DNA from: Cryptomeria japonica
Taxonomy: Eukaryota > Streptophyta > Pinopsida > Cupressales > Cupressaceae
NCBI RefSeq assembly: GCF_030272615.1
Contig: NC_081413.1
Coordinates: 336,469,302 to 336,533,301, forward strand
Reading direction: 5' to 3'
Length of the DNA stretch: 64,000 bases
The notes under the pieces are model-generated. The model worked only from the letters and a program-made list of their open reading frames with translations. It was not told the DNA's origin and did no database searches. A program made the translations under genes and the position numbers. Within the stretch, counting starts at the first letter, position 1, and each line of letters starts with the position of its first letter. Of this stretch, positions 1-12,700 are shown piece by piece.

Positions 1-3000
1 AGATGTGGACAAAAAATAATATAATGTGGTTTCATTCCCAAAGAACCATGAGACCTTTTAATACAATTATTGAGAGACGATCATGCATCTAAAAGACAAT
101 TTTCGGTCTTGCCAATATGCTCTATGTGAGCCAAAAGATACAGTGCCAAGAATGACGCACCATGGAGTCGATCAACATAAGCAATAACTTTTCAATTGGT
201 CATGCTTAGAAGCTTAAAAGGTGTTTTATGTTTTGCGAGATCCATAATTACAACCCCAAAGAAAGATAGACTTGCTAAAAGCAGTGATAAAGGACTTATA
301 GAACAAAGAGATAATTAAAGAAGCAGTCCTCCAAAGGCCAAGCCATTGTCAAAATAGAGAAATTCGAAGATCTGTGTTATAATCATTGTCAAAAAATAGA
401 GAGATGAAAAATCATGTGCTTTGCTAGCAAAGCACAGACACGCATGTTAGGAGGCATAATTTTATTAAGATGTAGACATGGAAATGTAAAGAGAGTTACA
501 TATAAGTCTCATAGCAATAACCTGATGAATCAGCATGACAGTCTTCCAAAGGCCAAAGATAGAAGAACATAACACTGTCAAAACAAAGTATCTTAGGCAC
601 TTATTCATAGAAAGCATTTCCAATGAAGGTCACAAGCACATTCAAGAGACCTCAAAAAATGAATGAACACCGTAAGCATTGAATAAAGTTTCTCTATCAT
701 AGAAGACAAGTTACAGTCCCTACCAAAAGAGAAAGGCATTCTATAGCTGCTATATGTATGGTTACATGTGCACATACACACATATGTACATATAGAGATA
801 TATATCAAATTACCTAATAAGGCTCAACAAGACCCATCATGTTTCTGAATTTTAATTAGTGCAATGTGCATTCCAATATGTTGGATAGACAATAGGAAAA
901 TGTCTTGTCATGGCTAATTGTCCCTCAGTGCAATATTAAGGCAATCTTTTGGATTTCAATTTTCTAATAACAATAAAGTCTCAAACCCATTTATTCTAAA
1001 CAAAGAAGTTTTAGAAATGTATTTTCAGATTTTACTGCAAGATAAAGATGAATTCAATTGGAAGTTCAAAATGAAATCTGAATTGACTGACATTGATTTC
1101 AAAAGAATTAAGCTACAGGTTAAAGTTAGTTAAACATGTCAAACATCTCCACTTATCTTTAAATTTTTGTTAGATTAGGATGAATATAGAAAAGTTACAG
1201 TTTAGCACTGAATTTGCATAAAAATTGTGCTACCTTTCAGCAACAGACACATAAAATATTCTAGTTTCCTTCATTTTGAATGTTCCTAAAACTATTACAA
1301 GTTTAACTATGTAATTGAGTTCATCTATGAGATATTTCATGTATTCCAGAGATCTACACTCTTTAAAATTCCACTAATGAATGTTGAATAAAAAGAGACA
1401 AAATGAGTGTTCTTTCAAGACCCGTTGTTGGACATATATGATCTAACATACCACTCTCATTAAGATTGACACGCATTTCTCGACCACCTTTTGTATCATC
1501 TAAAACTGCACCAAGTAAGAAAAGTTTCAGGTGCTCAACTGGAAAATTGACCTCTGCTCCAACCAACTTTCGCAATTAAGATACCTACAAAAGTTTAAGA
1601 AGGAATTGAGTAACAAAATCTTAATGAAGGATTGTATAGAATATGTTTCCAATTTACAATAAACCACATTAAAATTTAAATTTTTATTGAATTCATTTAA
1701 ATTTAATAAGTAAAGTTGCTGATGAATTGGCCTCAAGACTTTTTGGACTAAAGAACTAAAGGATTCAGTTTGCCCTTTGGATTTTATTTGCTAAAGAGTA
1801 ACCTCTGGTAACTGACTGATATAAATCTTCATTAAAAATTATCTAGACCATTCATCTAAAGTTAATAGCAATATGCAATAAAAAAAGGAAGTATTTTTGT
1901 TAGAAAATTGAAAAACTCAGTTTAAAAGTTGAGGAATGTAAGGTAATACTTTACTTCTTTTAGGCTTGTGACCACTGCCTACTTTGTTGAGTACTGACCT
2001 TCACATACTGTGACTGAGACTCTACAACAAGATTTGAGACTCTACAACAATTGGTGCTCTGATTTTGTCCATTTTCTTTGTGAAGATTTGGATGTGTGAC
2101 TGTTAAAAATCTTTTGGCTCTTTGTATTCTAATAAATGACAGTTATTAATGGACGAATCTGTCTTTTCACAGTAGCCCTGTCGGTTGTCTCTCTTCATTC
2201 ACTGTTATAAGGACTGCTATTCATTGTGGTTTAGGACTAGGACACTGCCAAGATTTATTTGAATGCTTACTATGTAATGTTTGTAGTTGTTGTGATCATT
2301 AGTTTGACTATACCTTTCTGTGAATTATCCTTTGTCAAATATAACTGCCTTTGAATGTTGCTATGAATACTGTGATGACTTTGTAGGCTCTGTTACTTGT
2401 GCTTTTTATGACATTGACTACCTCTTGAAGGTTGTGATCCTTGATACACATTAAATATTTGATGCACCTCACAACTTCCCTGATGTTATTTGATCTTTGT
2501 CTATTACACCTTCCCTTACTGTTATTATCTAGAACTCGAAGGTTGTGTCTTCTTTATGCTATCCTGCACACTTCTTTTCACTGTCACTATTCTAATAACT
2601 CATTACCATCATTTATCATCTAACAATACTTCATTTGCACTAACTCACTGTATCTTTTGACTTTTTATTAGAAAATATGACTGCTATATATTATGGCAGT
2701 CCTATATTTTTTGCTTTTGGACGAAGACCTAATTATTACTATACCTCTATGAATGCTATTAAGAACTTGTGAATGTCTTCTTAGGCTGAGAACAACGGCT
2801 TTATCCTCAATGTTCTATGTGATTGGCAATATGTTACTGCCCTTTAGTAGCTTGAGTTGTCCTATATGTATTTGTTCATGGAGCTGCTCCATAAAGATAT
2901 TATTCACTGTTATTTGATAAGTGTTTATATGCCTATTCATGGGACTGCTATCTTCTTATTATCTTGAAAAGTTTATTCATGTCCTTTTGATGATGATCTT

Positions 3001-6000
3001 ATGTTGTTCTTATTGGACTGTCAGAGATCCTGGCTTCGAACTTTCATTACATAGTGTTGTCTTTTCTGAGTTTGTCAATATATCTCTGTTGGTTGTCTTT
3101 TTTATGGGACTACTCCTTGATAGTTATTCCTTGTATTTGACAGTGATTCCTCCTCTTTATGTCAAAATGGTGACATATTCCAAACCTGGGGTAAGGCTTG
3201 AGGATTGCTCATCTCTTTTCACAGTCATGAGACTGTTTTTTTTTTTTCAGTTTTGTCTTGAGACTTGACCCTTCCTGTGGAAGATTTGCTACTTTATCTT
3301 TATGTGCATCCCTTATTTACTGTCGTAATACCCTGCTCTTAATAGTCAAAAGACTATTTCTAAGTACATTAAAGCATCTTCTTGTTTGGACTCTTTCAAA
3401 AACCCTTGGCATGATGCCTTTGATCTACCACTGTTATCTCTATCCGTAGGAAACCATGGCAGGGGCAAGGAAAATAAATATCTAGCAAACCCTTACTCTT
3501 ATAACCTTTGCAAAATGACTTTAAAGGTCTGCTCTCTTTTTTTGAGGACTGTCCTTATGAAGTTTTGGATTTATAATGACTATGAATGCTCTCCTCTGAA
3601 TTGCACCTTCCTTATCTTGTATTCTCTTTCATCTCACTATGTCATTGGGATTCTATTTACTGTCAAATCTGAGAAAGCTTATAATTGCTTTGATCTTTTT
3701 ATTCCTTGCTCATTGTTCTTGGTCCTTTTCTGATCTTCAAATAATTGACTGTCATGTTTGAAGGTCTAGATCTGCAATTGAAGATCTTTGTGGACCCCAT
3801 TCATGATTTGCCTTTTGACTATCTTTTGACTGCTCAGACAGTCTTTTGGCACTTGTGAACACGATTTGTCAAGCTTACAATACTCATAGTGTTGGCTAAG
3901 ACTGTCATCTCAAAAACTCCTCTTATTCTAGAGTGTTGCAACTTATTTCTTGGGTTACTTGTGAAATAATCATTACACCGAATGCTCTTTTTCTCTTGAC
4001 TGATATCATGGCCTCCTTTCACCATACTAGAGCTTTGTTTCTTCAAATACATTCACTGTTGTTCACAGTCACATAGTCCCCCAACTCCTTACTAAGAATG
4101 ACTACTGTTATGAGGTGGGATGTCTCCTAAGCCTTATATATTATGTGATGAGGGTTCTCTGTCTCAAACACTGAAACCATATTGCCTTTGGAGTCCTTAC
4201 AGTGTTTCTTTTAAGTTTATCCTTTCATTGTGTATTGGCTTATTAAAACCCTTGTATTATTGCTTTGATTGAAAAACCCTAGCCATTGTTACCTTGCAAT
4301 ATGTTTATGACTGTTAATATCTCAGCTCATTGTCATTGATGCAGTGATATTGCTCATTGATCTTTGGATCCAATCTCAGTCTTCATTAATACACTGTCAT
4401 TGGCATATTATTTTCATTGTATGTGCTGCAAATGTGAGTGGAAACTCCTGCGATAATCTTGACCATCTTCTCTGAGTTATTAGAACTAAACCTCTAAGTT
4501 CTTGTGGACCTTATGCTTTGATACATTTTGTGTGTTAGAGTCATTTTTTGTGTCTCAGAGAGCTACTATTGTTGTGTGTTATGCCCTTATTCACTATCTG
4601 CTGCAAGGTAAGATGGTAATGTTGTCCTAGACACTATGGACTGTGACTGCCATATAAAGGCTTTCAAGGTTGTTCACTGTACTTTAAACACTGTCTTTCT
4701 TTATCAAACCCATTGTCTTATGAAGGGATATGCTCTCTTTTCTCATGAATATCCTCTCATCTCACTGTAGGTGACCACCGTGACCTTTGCTTTACAGAAC
4801 TTTTCTTAGACCTTCTGTATTTTGTACTGATAAACCTTTATACTATCCTGAAGATACTGCTACAAGAGTCTTCTATTGTTATTACCCAAATGACTGCTTT
4901 CATTAGTTCATCTCTATTTTTCCTTATTTAGTTATTTGATAAAGCTAGCAATAGCATTCATGGCTATGTATTCTATGTGTGCATGGTTTTTTTCATAGGT
5001 AGCCTTAGTGATCTTATTTTACCCACTAGATATTTCTCATATGTTTACAAAACCCTTTGATTAATGCATGAAATGAGCTCATTTTCATTTACTACTTAAG
5101 GTAAAAGATCGTAGGAGTAAGGCAAACCTCTGGTAGATGCTTGCATCATTTGATTTTATTGTCTTTACATGCCTATCTCAAACTTTGATTAATATCTCCA
5201 TATTAGGACCTCATGCAAAGACTCCATGCAAACTCTTTGATCTTAAGAGATCTGTTGAATATCTTGAAGACCACTCCTTCTCTACTAGAATTGCTATTAA
5301 CCATCGCCCTTCTGATGTTTCATGATTGATAACTATTTTCCTTTAAGGGAACCGTGAAGAAATGTGTTTCTTTTGTGAATATCCACTCCTTGAACTGCGC
5401 TTTGAAAGTCGAGAGAAAATGGAAGCCATGTGTGAATATGGACATGGAACTAGGGTTGCTTTCTTTTTCTTTGCATAACACTTCAAGATAAGTCAAGAAA
5501 TCATAATTTCACTCATGCCATGTGGAGGAGATTTTCATGATAGGGAAACTCATGTAGAAAAAGCAACTTAGACTTTAGTTTTGAACTTACTCCCTCCAAA
5601 TATTATCAATATTTTATTCCTTTAACAATTTTAAGGCACTAAGAAAGGCTTTTCCCTCTTTTTCCCCTTCAAATACATTATTTGGTAATTTATTCTTTCC
5701 CCATACAAACAAAGGAAATAGACTCTTTTAATTGATTTTTCTTTGAAAACTTCTAAAACCTTTGTTTTGGTAACAAGAATATAATAAAATGATAGGATAT
5801 AATTGTTTCTAATTTTTTAAATATTTTAATATAAATTTTTAGAATAATTTTCTGTTTTTTTAAAACGTCAAATGAAAGGCATTGAAATGACCAAACTGTC
5901 ATAAAAATTTCATATGACAGGTAGGGGTGACTGTCAAATTCTAGGCCTAGACCCCCCTTTTGAGAAGCAAAATGCAATCTTGAAAATCTTCAAAGATTTG

Positions 6001-6110
6001 CAACTCGGATTTAAATACAAGACCCTCTATAACCTAAAAACACAGTACCTAACCTAAATGGATAACACTAGCTTATGATCCTGGGTGGATTAAATGGAAC
6101 CAAATGTTTT
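1..6110. other. AT-rich intergenic sequence without recognisable gene
   Basis: No open reading frame here resembles a known protein, and the short ORFs (60-115 codons) have no domain signature. The + strand is T-rich from about 1950 to 5400. What stands out is a recurring short motif, ACTGT(C/T) and its complement (A/G)ACAGT, seen dozens of times at 130-600 and 2000-5300 and sometimes as facing pairs (GACTGC 2679-2684 with GCAGTC 2696-2701; GACTG 3828-3832 with CAGTC 3839-3843). A 15-base direct repeat with a 20-bp period lies at 2016-2050. The stretch could be the interior of the CACTA-like element whose right end is at 20569, or old unrelated repeats; I cannot decide. Confidence 0.5.
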
Positions 6111-6134
6111 AATATTTATAAGAAACTAAAAAAT
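6111..6134. repeat. Target-site duplication, left copy, of LINE-A
   Basis: This 24-bp stretch recurs at 13983-14006 with one mismatch (A to G). The two copies bracket LINE-A, as expected for target-primed reverse transcription. Confidence 0.8.
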
Positions 6135-7915
6135 CTATTACTCATAGATAATATTTTTGGGGCGCTCTACAACATGTACGGATCCAGGAAGGATGCCCTG
6201 TCACCCTCCTCGGATTTCGAACTGGTTTGCGGGCGCTCGATTGTGAGGTCATCTTGGTGTCCTATCGTGCGAAACGTGTTTTCTTCCTCGTGCTACTTTT
6301 GTTTTTAAGGATTTGATTGATTTTGCCTCACGTATGCCTTTGTCGTTCTCTTTTTCTTTTCTCTTCTTTAATTTTCTCTCCTTCGGCATGCTTGTTTTAT
6401 TTCTTGCCAAATTGCCCCTGGACTTAGGTCTTGTTCATGCCTTTTCATTGAGGCTGCTCATGCGAGATCGATGGGTAGTCTGAGTAATGAAGATCCCACT
6501 CGAAGGAATAATGAGGAAGCCATCATTAATAATGAGGGGGTTTGGGAGATGAGGTTGTCATTTCACAGAAGGAAAAGCATGAGAAGCTTTCTTACAAAGT
6601 AGTGGTTTCAGAGCATTCGGTCATAATTTGTCTGCCTTCTGCATGTTTTAATGGATCTTTCTGTAGACCCGAGCGCATGGACACTAAGACTGCCTCGGGA
6701 GGGACCGCAACCAATGGAGATAGACTTGAACCTGGGGATGATAGAGCGGTCAACGACCCCGAAGGAGGAGGAAATGGTAAGTCTCGTCCTCTCGGGTTGA
6801 AGACCCTCTCCCTGTCACCTAATGAGGATATGGTTAAGGCTATTAGGGCTGAGCAGTCTCGTTTAAGAAATATTGCACTTTTCTTTGTATGCATGGATAG
6901 AGAATCGTTGCCTTCGAGGAAGTTTTTTGATGATTGGATTGCTAATGTGTGGGGTAAAAAATTAGGCATTCATGTTCATTTCTGTAGAATGATTCAGAAA
7001 GGTTTATTTGGAATTTTCTTTAAATCTCATAACATGCAAGATAGGGTTTTGAAGAAGAATTTTTGGAATGTTGGGTGTTCTCTGTTTAGGGCTTTTCCTT
7101 GGTCCCCCAAAGGAAATGTAGAGTAGGTTATTGCTCACTCCTCCCCCAATTGGGTCGAAATTGAGAATCTCCAGCCCAAATTTTGGCCTTTCATCTCTTA
7201 GATTTTGAAGCCACTAGGCTTTGTCCTGCAAGTCGAGGGCTCGAGAACTACCCTCCCTCATTTGAATGCTCGAGTTCTTGTTTCTCTTCACCCCGAGGTA
7301 GTGTTTCCCAATATTATCTCTCTGGAATTTGGATGAGAAATATTTGCTTGGGAAGTGTCTTTGTTGGGTAACTTGGGGGCATGTTTTTTCTGTAAAAATA
7401 ATGAACATATGAGAAAGGACTGCCCTTATTTGAAGAAACCTCATAATGCTAATTTTAATATTGATGATAAAAATAATCTGAGAAGTGACAATAGTAGAAT
7501 TCCAAAATTTGTTTCCTCCTTGAAAGAGGGTGTCTCTTTACCAGTGGATACTCCATCCGACATGGGCAAAGAAGGTTAAGTCTAGCCTAGAGTTCCCTAC
7601 TAGTGATAATAGTGGAAATAAATTTGTTAGTCATTCTAATCCTTTGTTCGAGGATGATTATGAGGTTGTTCAAGCCCCTCTCATAAATGATCCCCCCAAT
7701 ATCCCTGGTGGGTGTCAATCTATACATACTAATCCTCTTTTCTCTTATCAAGGAAGGGTTTTGAATTCCTCCCACCAACCCAAATTGAATGCCCAACAGA
7801 TTGCTCTTGCAAGTATTAAGGAGAAGGCTGATCTTTTAAGAAATGCCACTTTATTCCCATCTGAGTTGAGGCTGAGTAACTCCTTACCTGGTATCATGAC
7901 CTTTGTGGTGGAAGG

Positions 7916-9507
7916 TGTTGGCATTATGTGAACCGATATGTGGACATAATGACATTGTATGTTGTCATTGATGTCAATATGTTGAAGAGGTGTGAACCGA
8001 CATCTGTGAGAACCGGTATAACACTGTGAACCAGCATTTGTGCCAAAGTGAAGCGGTGTGCTTGTTCAAGGTGAACCGGCATATGTGAGAATCGGTATTT
8101 GTGCCAAAGTGAAGCGATGTGCTTGTTCAAGGTGAACCAGCATATGGTTATGGGAACCGGCACATGGAAGCGTTGTATGACTACCGGTTGGTAATCTCAA
8201 CTTCAAGGTTTCCGGTTGAAGTGCTTCAAGCCTGTATGGCTCAACCGGTTACATTGTGTGATGAGTTAGCATTGTAATGAAGAACAGATCATGTTGCCAC
8301 ATCAGCCTTGTGCGCGTGAAGGATCTTGCATAAAGGAGATTGTTCCTATCTACCTCGGGAATGTGCGAAGTCTGTAAAACGGTGATAACGTGTGATGGGT
8401 TATCAGCCGCCATGAAATCGATGAAAATAGATGATGGAGAATGTCTTGAGATTGGATCAAGACTGTTGCAATTAATGGAATGTTCTCAACGGTCAGGATT
8501 GAACCGTTTGAATTCCTTAACCTAACAGGTTTAGGGTTTAGGGTTTATGCTACCGACCTATCTATTTTCCTATAAGGTCAATGTTGTGTCTCTTTCTAAG
8601 GTTGTTGGCAAAAGTTGTGTGTGTGTATCCAAGAGAAGGGATACGTGATTCTTGCCAGACCAAAAGGAGAGAAGTGATACCTGCAGAGTGTAAGTGCAGA
8701 AGGTGAAGAGGAGCTTAAGCGGATCTGCATTGGCATTGAGTGTTTTTACCAGATCATTGTAATACCTGTTGATCTCTAACCACCTCAACAGTTGGAAAAT
8801 CCCTTAATAGGGTAGCCTTAACCGGCTTGCTGAAAATCCTTTAACAAGGTAATTCAAAGCTACTGAGTTTGGAATCCTTTAGATATTAAGTTCTTGAAAT
8901 CCTCTAACAAGGTAACCTTTAACAGGTTTTAACCCTTAACCGGGTATTGTAGCCATCCCTTAACCGGGTGATCTCTAACAAGACCGGTTCCTAGCAGAAC
9001 CTTTTGTAATGTCTCTAACCAGACAAGGCTCCTAACAAAGCGGACTTCTAAAGAGTTCAAAAATAGCTTGTGGGTATTCATCCCCACCGTGGTTTTTCCC
9101 AGTTGGGTTTCCACGTGAAAAATATGTGTGTCATGTGTGATGCTTTTATCTTGTGATGCTTTGCTATTGTCTCTCAAGCATATGATGGTTTTGTGTTTTA
9201 TGCCTGTCAATAAAACATGTTGAACTAGCTGTTATTATGATCTAATGATAGATTAACTGTTTATGCATAAGGGTGAAATGGTAGTGTAGTCTCGAGTTGA
9301 GTGAAAAGCTAAGTGAGTAACCAGTTAATGCTTGTCTCTGACATTCTTAGCTTTATCGGTTGCACTCTGTTTCAAACCGGTGACACTATCAGCCAGTCAT
9401 TTGAAGTGTCTACTGTCAAACCGGTTTTGGACTGTATTTCTGTCTATATTGATTCACCCCCCCTCTCAGTACTGGTTTGGTACTATTCACTCATCATTAA
9501 GTTATCA
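7916..9507 (+). mobile_element. Copia-type solo LTR inserted in LINE-A ORF1
   Basis: The 1592-bp unit starts TGTTGG and ends ATCA, and is flanked by a perfect 5-bp duplication GAAGG (7911-7915 and 9508-9512). There is no internal region or second LTR, so it is a solo LTR. It carries the block with GTGGTTTTTCCC and TTTCCACGTG (about 9089-9117) and a C7 tract with CTCTCAGTACTGG near its 3' end, both typical of plant Ty1/copia LTRs. A related LTR in the opposite orientation is at 57368-58337. Short ORFs inside (8340-8525, 9332-9556) are chance ORFs. Dispersed AACCGG motifs are common in it. Confidence 0.85.
8037..8147 (+). repeat. 61-bp tandem repeat inside the copia-type LTR
   Basis: The phrase TTTGTGCCAAAGTGAAGC occurs at 8037 and 8098, and the sequence after it (GTGTGCTTGTTCAAGGTGAA) is repeated too. 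This gives one full 61-bp unit and most of a second. It lies in the first 250 bp of the LTR, where U3 promoter or enhancer sequence would be; a regulatory role is only inference. Confidence 0.8.
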
Positions 9508-9729
9508 GAAGGATCCTCATATAAGAATATTGTGCCCTTTGGCTCGGATGGCTTAGCTAGTAGTAATGTTGAGCAATTCATAGAAGTGGTTAGTAAAAAT
9601 TTGAGAAAGAAAAGAAGAACATCTGATAGACAATCTCTCTCCAATGATAATAGTAAAAAAGTTAATGAGGTGACTGAGTGCTTCAATATATTATACAAGA
9701 ACCAAGAACCCTCCTCCAAATAAGTTTTT

Positions 9730-12700
9730 ATGATGATGCACATACATAGATGGAATGTTAGGGGCCTAGATATGTCTGATAGAAAATATGCGGTCAGAAA
9801 ATGGTGTAATAGCATCAAGGAAAAGGACAATATACGCCTTCAAGAGATCAAAGTGGTGGGGTTTCAGGCTTATACTATGTTTAGATTTATGTGGGCTCGG
9901 GCCATAGGGTTCTATTCCAATCATGAAAGGGGTAAAGATAGTACTGCCATTATGGTTGGCCCCAAGTGGGCACATAAGATCATTGCCAATGGTGTCTCTT
10001 CTGTCAAAGAGCCTTGTGGGTTAACTTTAAGGAGAAGGATTGTGTTTTTGGTATTTGCAACATTTATGTTGCTAATGATTACAGAGATAGAGCTAGACTT
10101 TGAGATTGATTAACAACTAGATTTACGAATGCACATTGGAATTTTGTGGGAGATTTTAATATGATTGAACATGGTGATGATAAAAGTGGTGGTAATAAAC
10201 ATTGTTGGAAGGGTAATGAACAATTTTTTTGGGCCAAGTTCAAAAGAAGATTTAATCTGATTGATCCCATGGAGAAGAGAAAGGGTTCCTTTTGTGGTAT
10301 CATGGTGCAACAAACTAAGTGGTAAATAGAGATTGTATTGTAGACTGGATAGATGTTATGCAAATGCTTCTTTTTTTTCCTTCCTCCCTCAGAGGGGGCA
10401 AGCCTCCATTTGTGTATCCCCTACTAGCATCTCAGATCATTCTCCTATTTCTGTCATTGTTGATCTAGACCTTGACCCCTCCTTTGTGATTAGACATAAA
10501 AGGGAAAATGGCTTCAAACTTAATGTCTCCTTGCTCAATGATGAGGATAATGCAGAAGCTATTATGATGGTCTCTCAACTGACTAAAATTTGCTCCTCCC
10601 ATCTCAGACCTAGGGAGCAGTGGGAGAACCTTACTGCTTCCTGGAGGAAAATATTTCAAATTATTGGTAATAAGTATGCTATGGACAGGTCTAAGGAGGA
10701 GTCCTTTCTTCAAACTAGGCTTAATGAGATTGAACAGGAACTTCAGAGTAAGGGGAATGACATTAGGCTAGAAGGAGAGTTGTCCTCGGTCAAGAACCTT
10801 TTAAGGAAATTGCAGAACTTCAAGATCAAAGGGCAAAAGGTTAGAGCTAGAATGAATTGGATTAAAGGTGGAGATAAGGGATCCAGTTATTTCTTCAATC
10901 TTATCAGAGCTAAAAATAGGAGAGAACTTATTGAAGACATTCAAGTCAACAACTTAATCACTAATGATCCGGTAGCCATCAAAGAGGCATTCTTCAATTT
11001 TTATAATAGTCTCTTTTATTTTGAGCATGGGGATAGTAATCAGAAGGCCCTAGAGAAATGCTTATTACTAATCCCTAAGAAAATCTCTTGTGAGGATGCT
11101 AAGGCTCTAAGTCATAAGACCTCTCTGGAGGAGATCAAAATTTCCTTCACTTCATTAGCCAATGGCAAGTCTCTAGGGATAGATGGTCTACCTGTTGAGT
11201 TCTATAAGAAGCACTTAGAGTGGATAAGCCTGGAACTAATGGCATTATATGAAGATGTTTTTACACAGGGTTCCCTTGGAGAAAATATCAATAAAGATGT
11301 TATCAAGTTGCTACCTAAAGGTGGGGATAAGACTCTAATTAAAAATTAGAGACCTATCACCTTATTGAATATCTCATATAAAATTATTGCAAAAATATTG
11401 GCAAGGAGAATTATTGGATTGTTAAATAAGTTCATCTCTGCCACACAAACTAGATTCATAAAAGGTAGATATATTATGGAAAACTTGGTTACTAGTTGGG
11501 AGGCAATGCATTGGGCCAGAGCTGATAATCAAAATGTTGCAATGGTCCTTTTGGACTTTGAGAAAGCATATGACAAAATTGAATGGTCATTTGTTAGAGG
11601 AATGTTACAAGCTTTTGGTTTTCCTTCATACTTTTGTAAATGGATAGACATTATTTTTAAAGACTCCTCCACAGTCATTGAGGTTAATGGTGATATGTTT
11701 GAACCTATCCCACTAAGAAGGTATATAAAGCAAGGGTTCCCCATTACCCCGGCCTTGTTTGCCATTGTTGCAGATGCTCTTTACTACATTCTAAGGGCCC
11801 CGAAACTTGGGCCCCCTATCAAAGGTCTTACTCTTCCTAATGTTGATGATCTAATTAATGCTCAATTTGCTGATGATACTGCTTTATTTTTAGCCCTGAA
11901 TGAGGATAACTTTGATAATGCCATGGAGAGACTCCAGTTTTTTTGTTTGGCCTTTTGTGCTAAGATAGCCCCCCACAAATCTACAGTGCTTGGATGGTCT
12001 GAGATTCTCCCAAATTGGATCCCATGCAAAGGTTGGTAATGGGAAGGACCGAACTCTATTGTAAGATATCTTGGTACTCCCTTTGCTATTAATCTGCCTA
12101 CTCAAGATATGTGGCAATGGATATACTCTAAAATTGAAAAGAAACATCTTAAATGGTAGACCCGTATGCTCTCCTTGATCAACAGAGTGCAGATTGTTCA
12201 AAAGGTTCTCTCCTCACATCATATATATTGTGCCTCTGCATAGGTGTTTGCCAATTATCAAACCAATAAGCTTGAGAGGATTATGAGGGATTTTTTATGG
12301 TCTAATGGCATGGGGCACAAGAAGAGCTAGTGTGTGAACTGGAATTGGTGTAGCAGACCTAGATGTAAGGGAGGAATGGGTATCAAGGATATCAAGGCTC
12401 GTGGCATTGCTTTAGCTTCCAAATGGATTGTAAAAGCCCTATATGGCAATGAACCTTGGAAGGTGCTGATAAGAAAAAATATTGAAAGGTCAGTTGTTAA
12501 GAAAGGTAAAACATGGAGGAATATCCCTTTATGTGATATTGTATTAGGGGATTATAGTATGAAGGTGTTTGGCTCCAGTGTATTTGCTTCACTATGGAAG
12601 GCATGGTCACAGGTAAGGAGGTTACTCCCCTCTAAGGATGCAATAGGAATTTTCCCAGCATATGTTGTTGTGGATAGATCTATTTGGTGGGGGGTAAACC

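Larger units (their letters stand above)
6471..9723 (+). pseudogene. LINE-A ORF1 (DUF4283 + CCHC RNA-binding protein), broken and split by an LTR
   Basis: ORF1 proteins of plant L1 elements bind element RNA and assemble the retrotransposition particle. The readable part runs from about 6542 (an ATG at 6471 is in another frame). It gives a DUF4283-like domain at about 6830-7370, then a CCHC knuckle at 7382-7423 (C-x2-C-x4-H-x4-C, from CFFC to KDCP). A stop lies at about 7124 and there is a frame change near 7530. The frame then runs into the solo LTR at 7916. Removing the LTR and one duplication copy rejoins the reading frame exactly (codons for VVEG to SSYK), so ORF1 was continuous there when the LTR landed. 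The C-terminal part is Lys/Ser-rich and stops at 9721-9723, six bases before the ORF2 ATG. Confidence 0.8.

Noticed and set aside
2021..2080. Possible primer binding site (TTGGTGCTCTGATTTTG) after a direct repeat
   Set aside because: It does not match a tRNA end I recognise and no LTR ends are visible around it.
2921..3733. ORFs of 115 codons at 2921-3268 and 3386-3733
   Set aside because: Hydrophobic translations of T-rich sequence, no domain and no codon pattern; likely chance ORFs.
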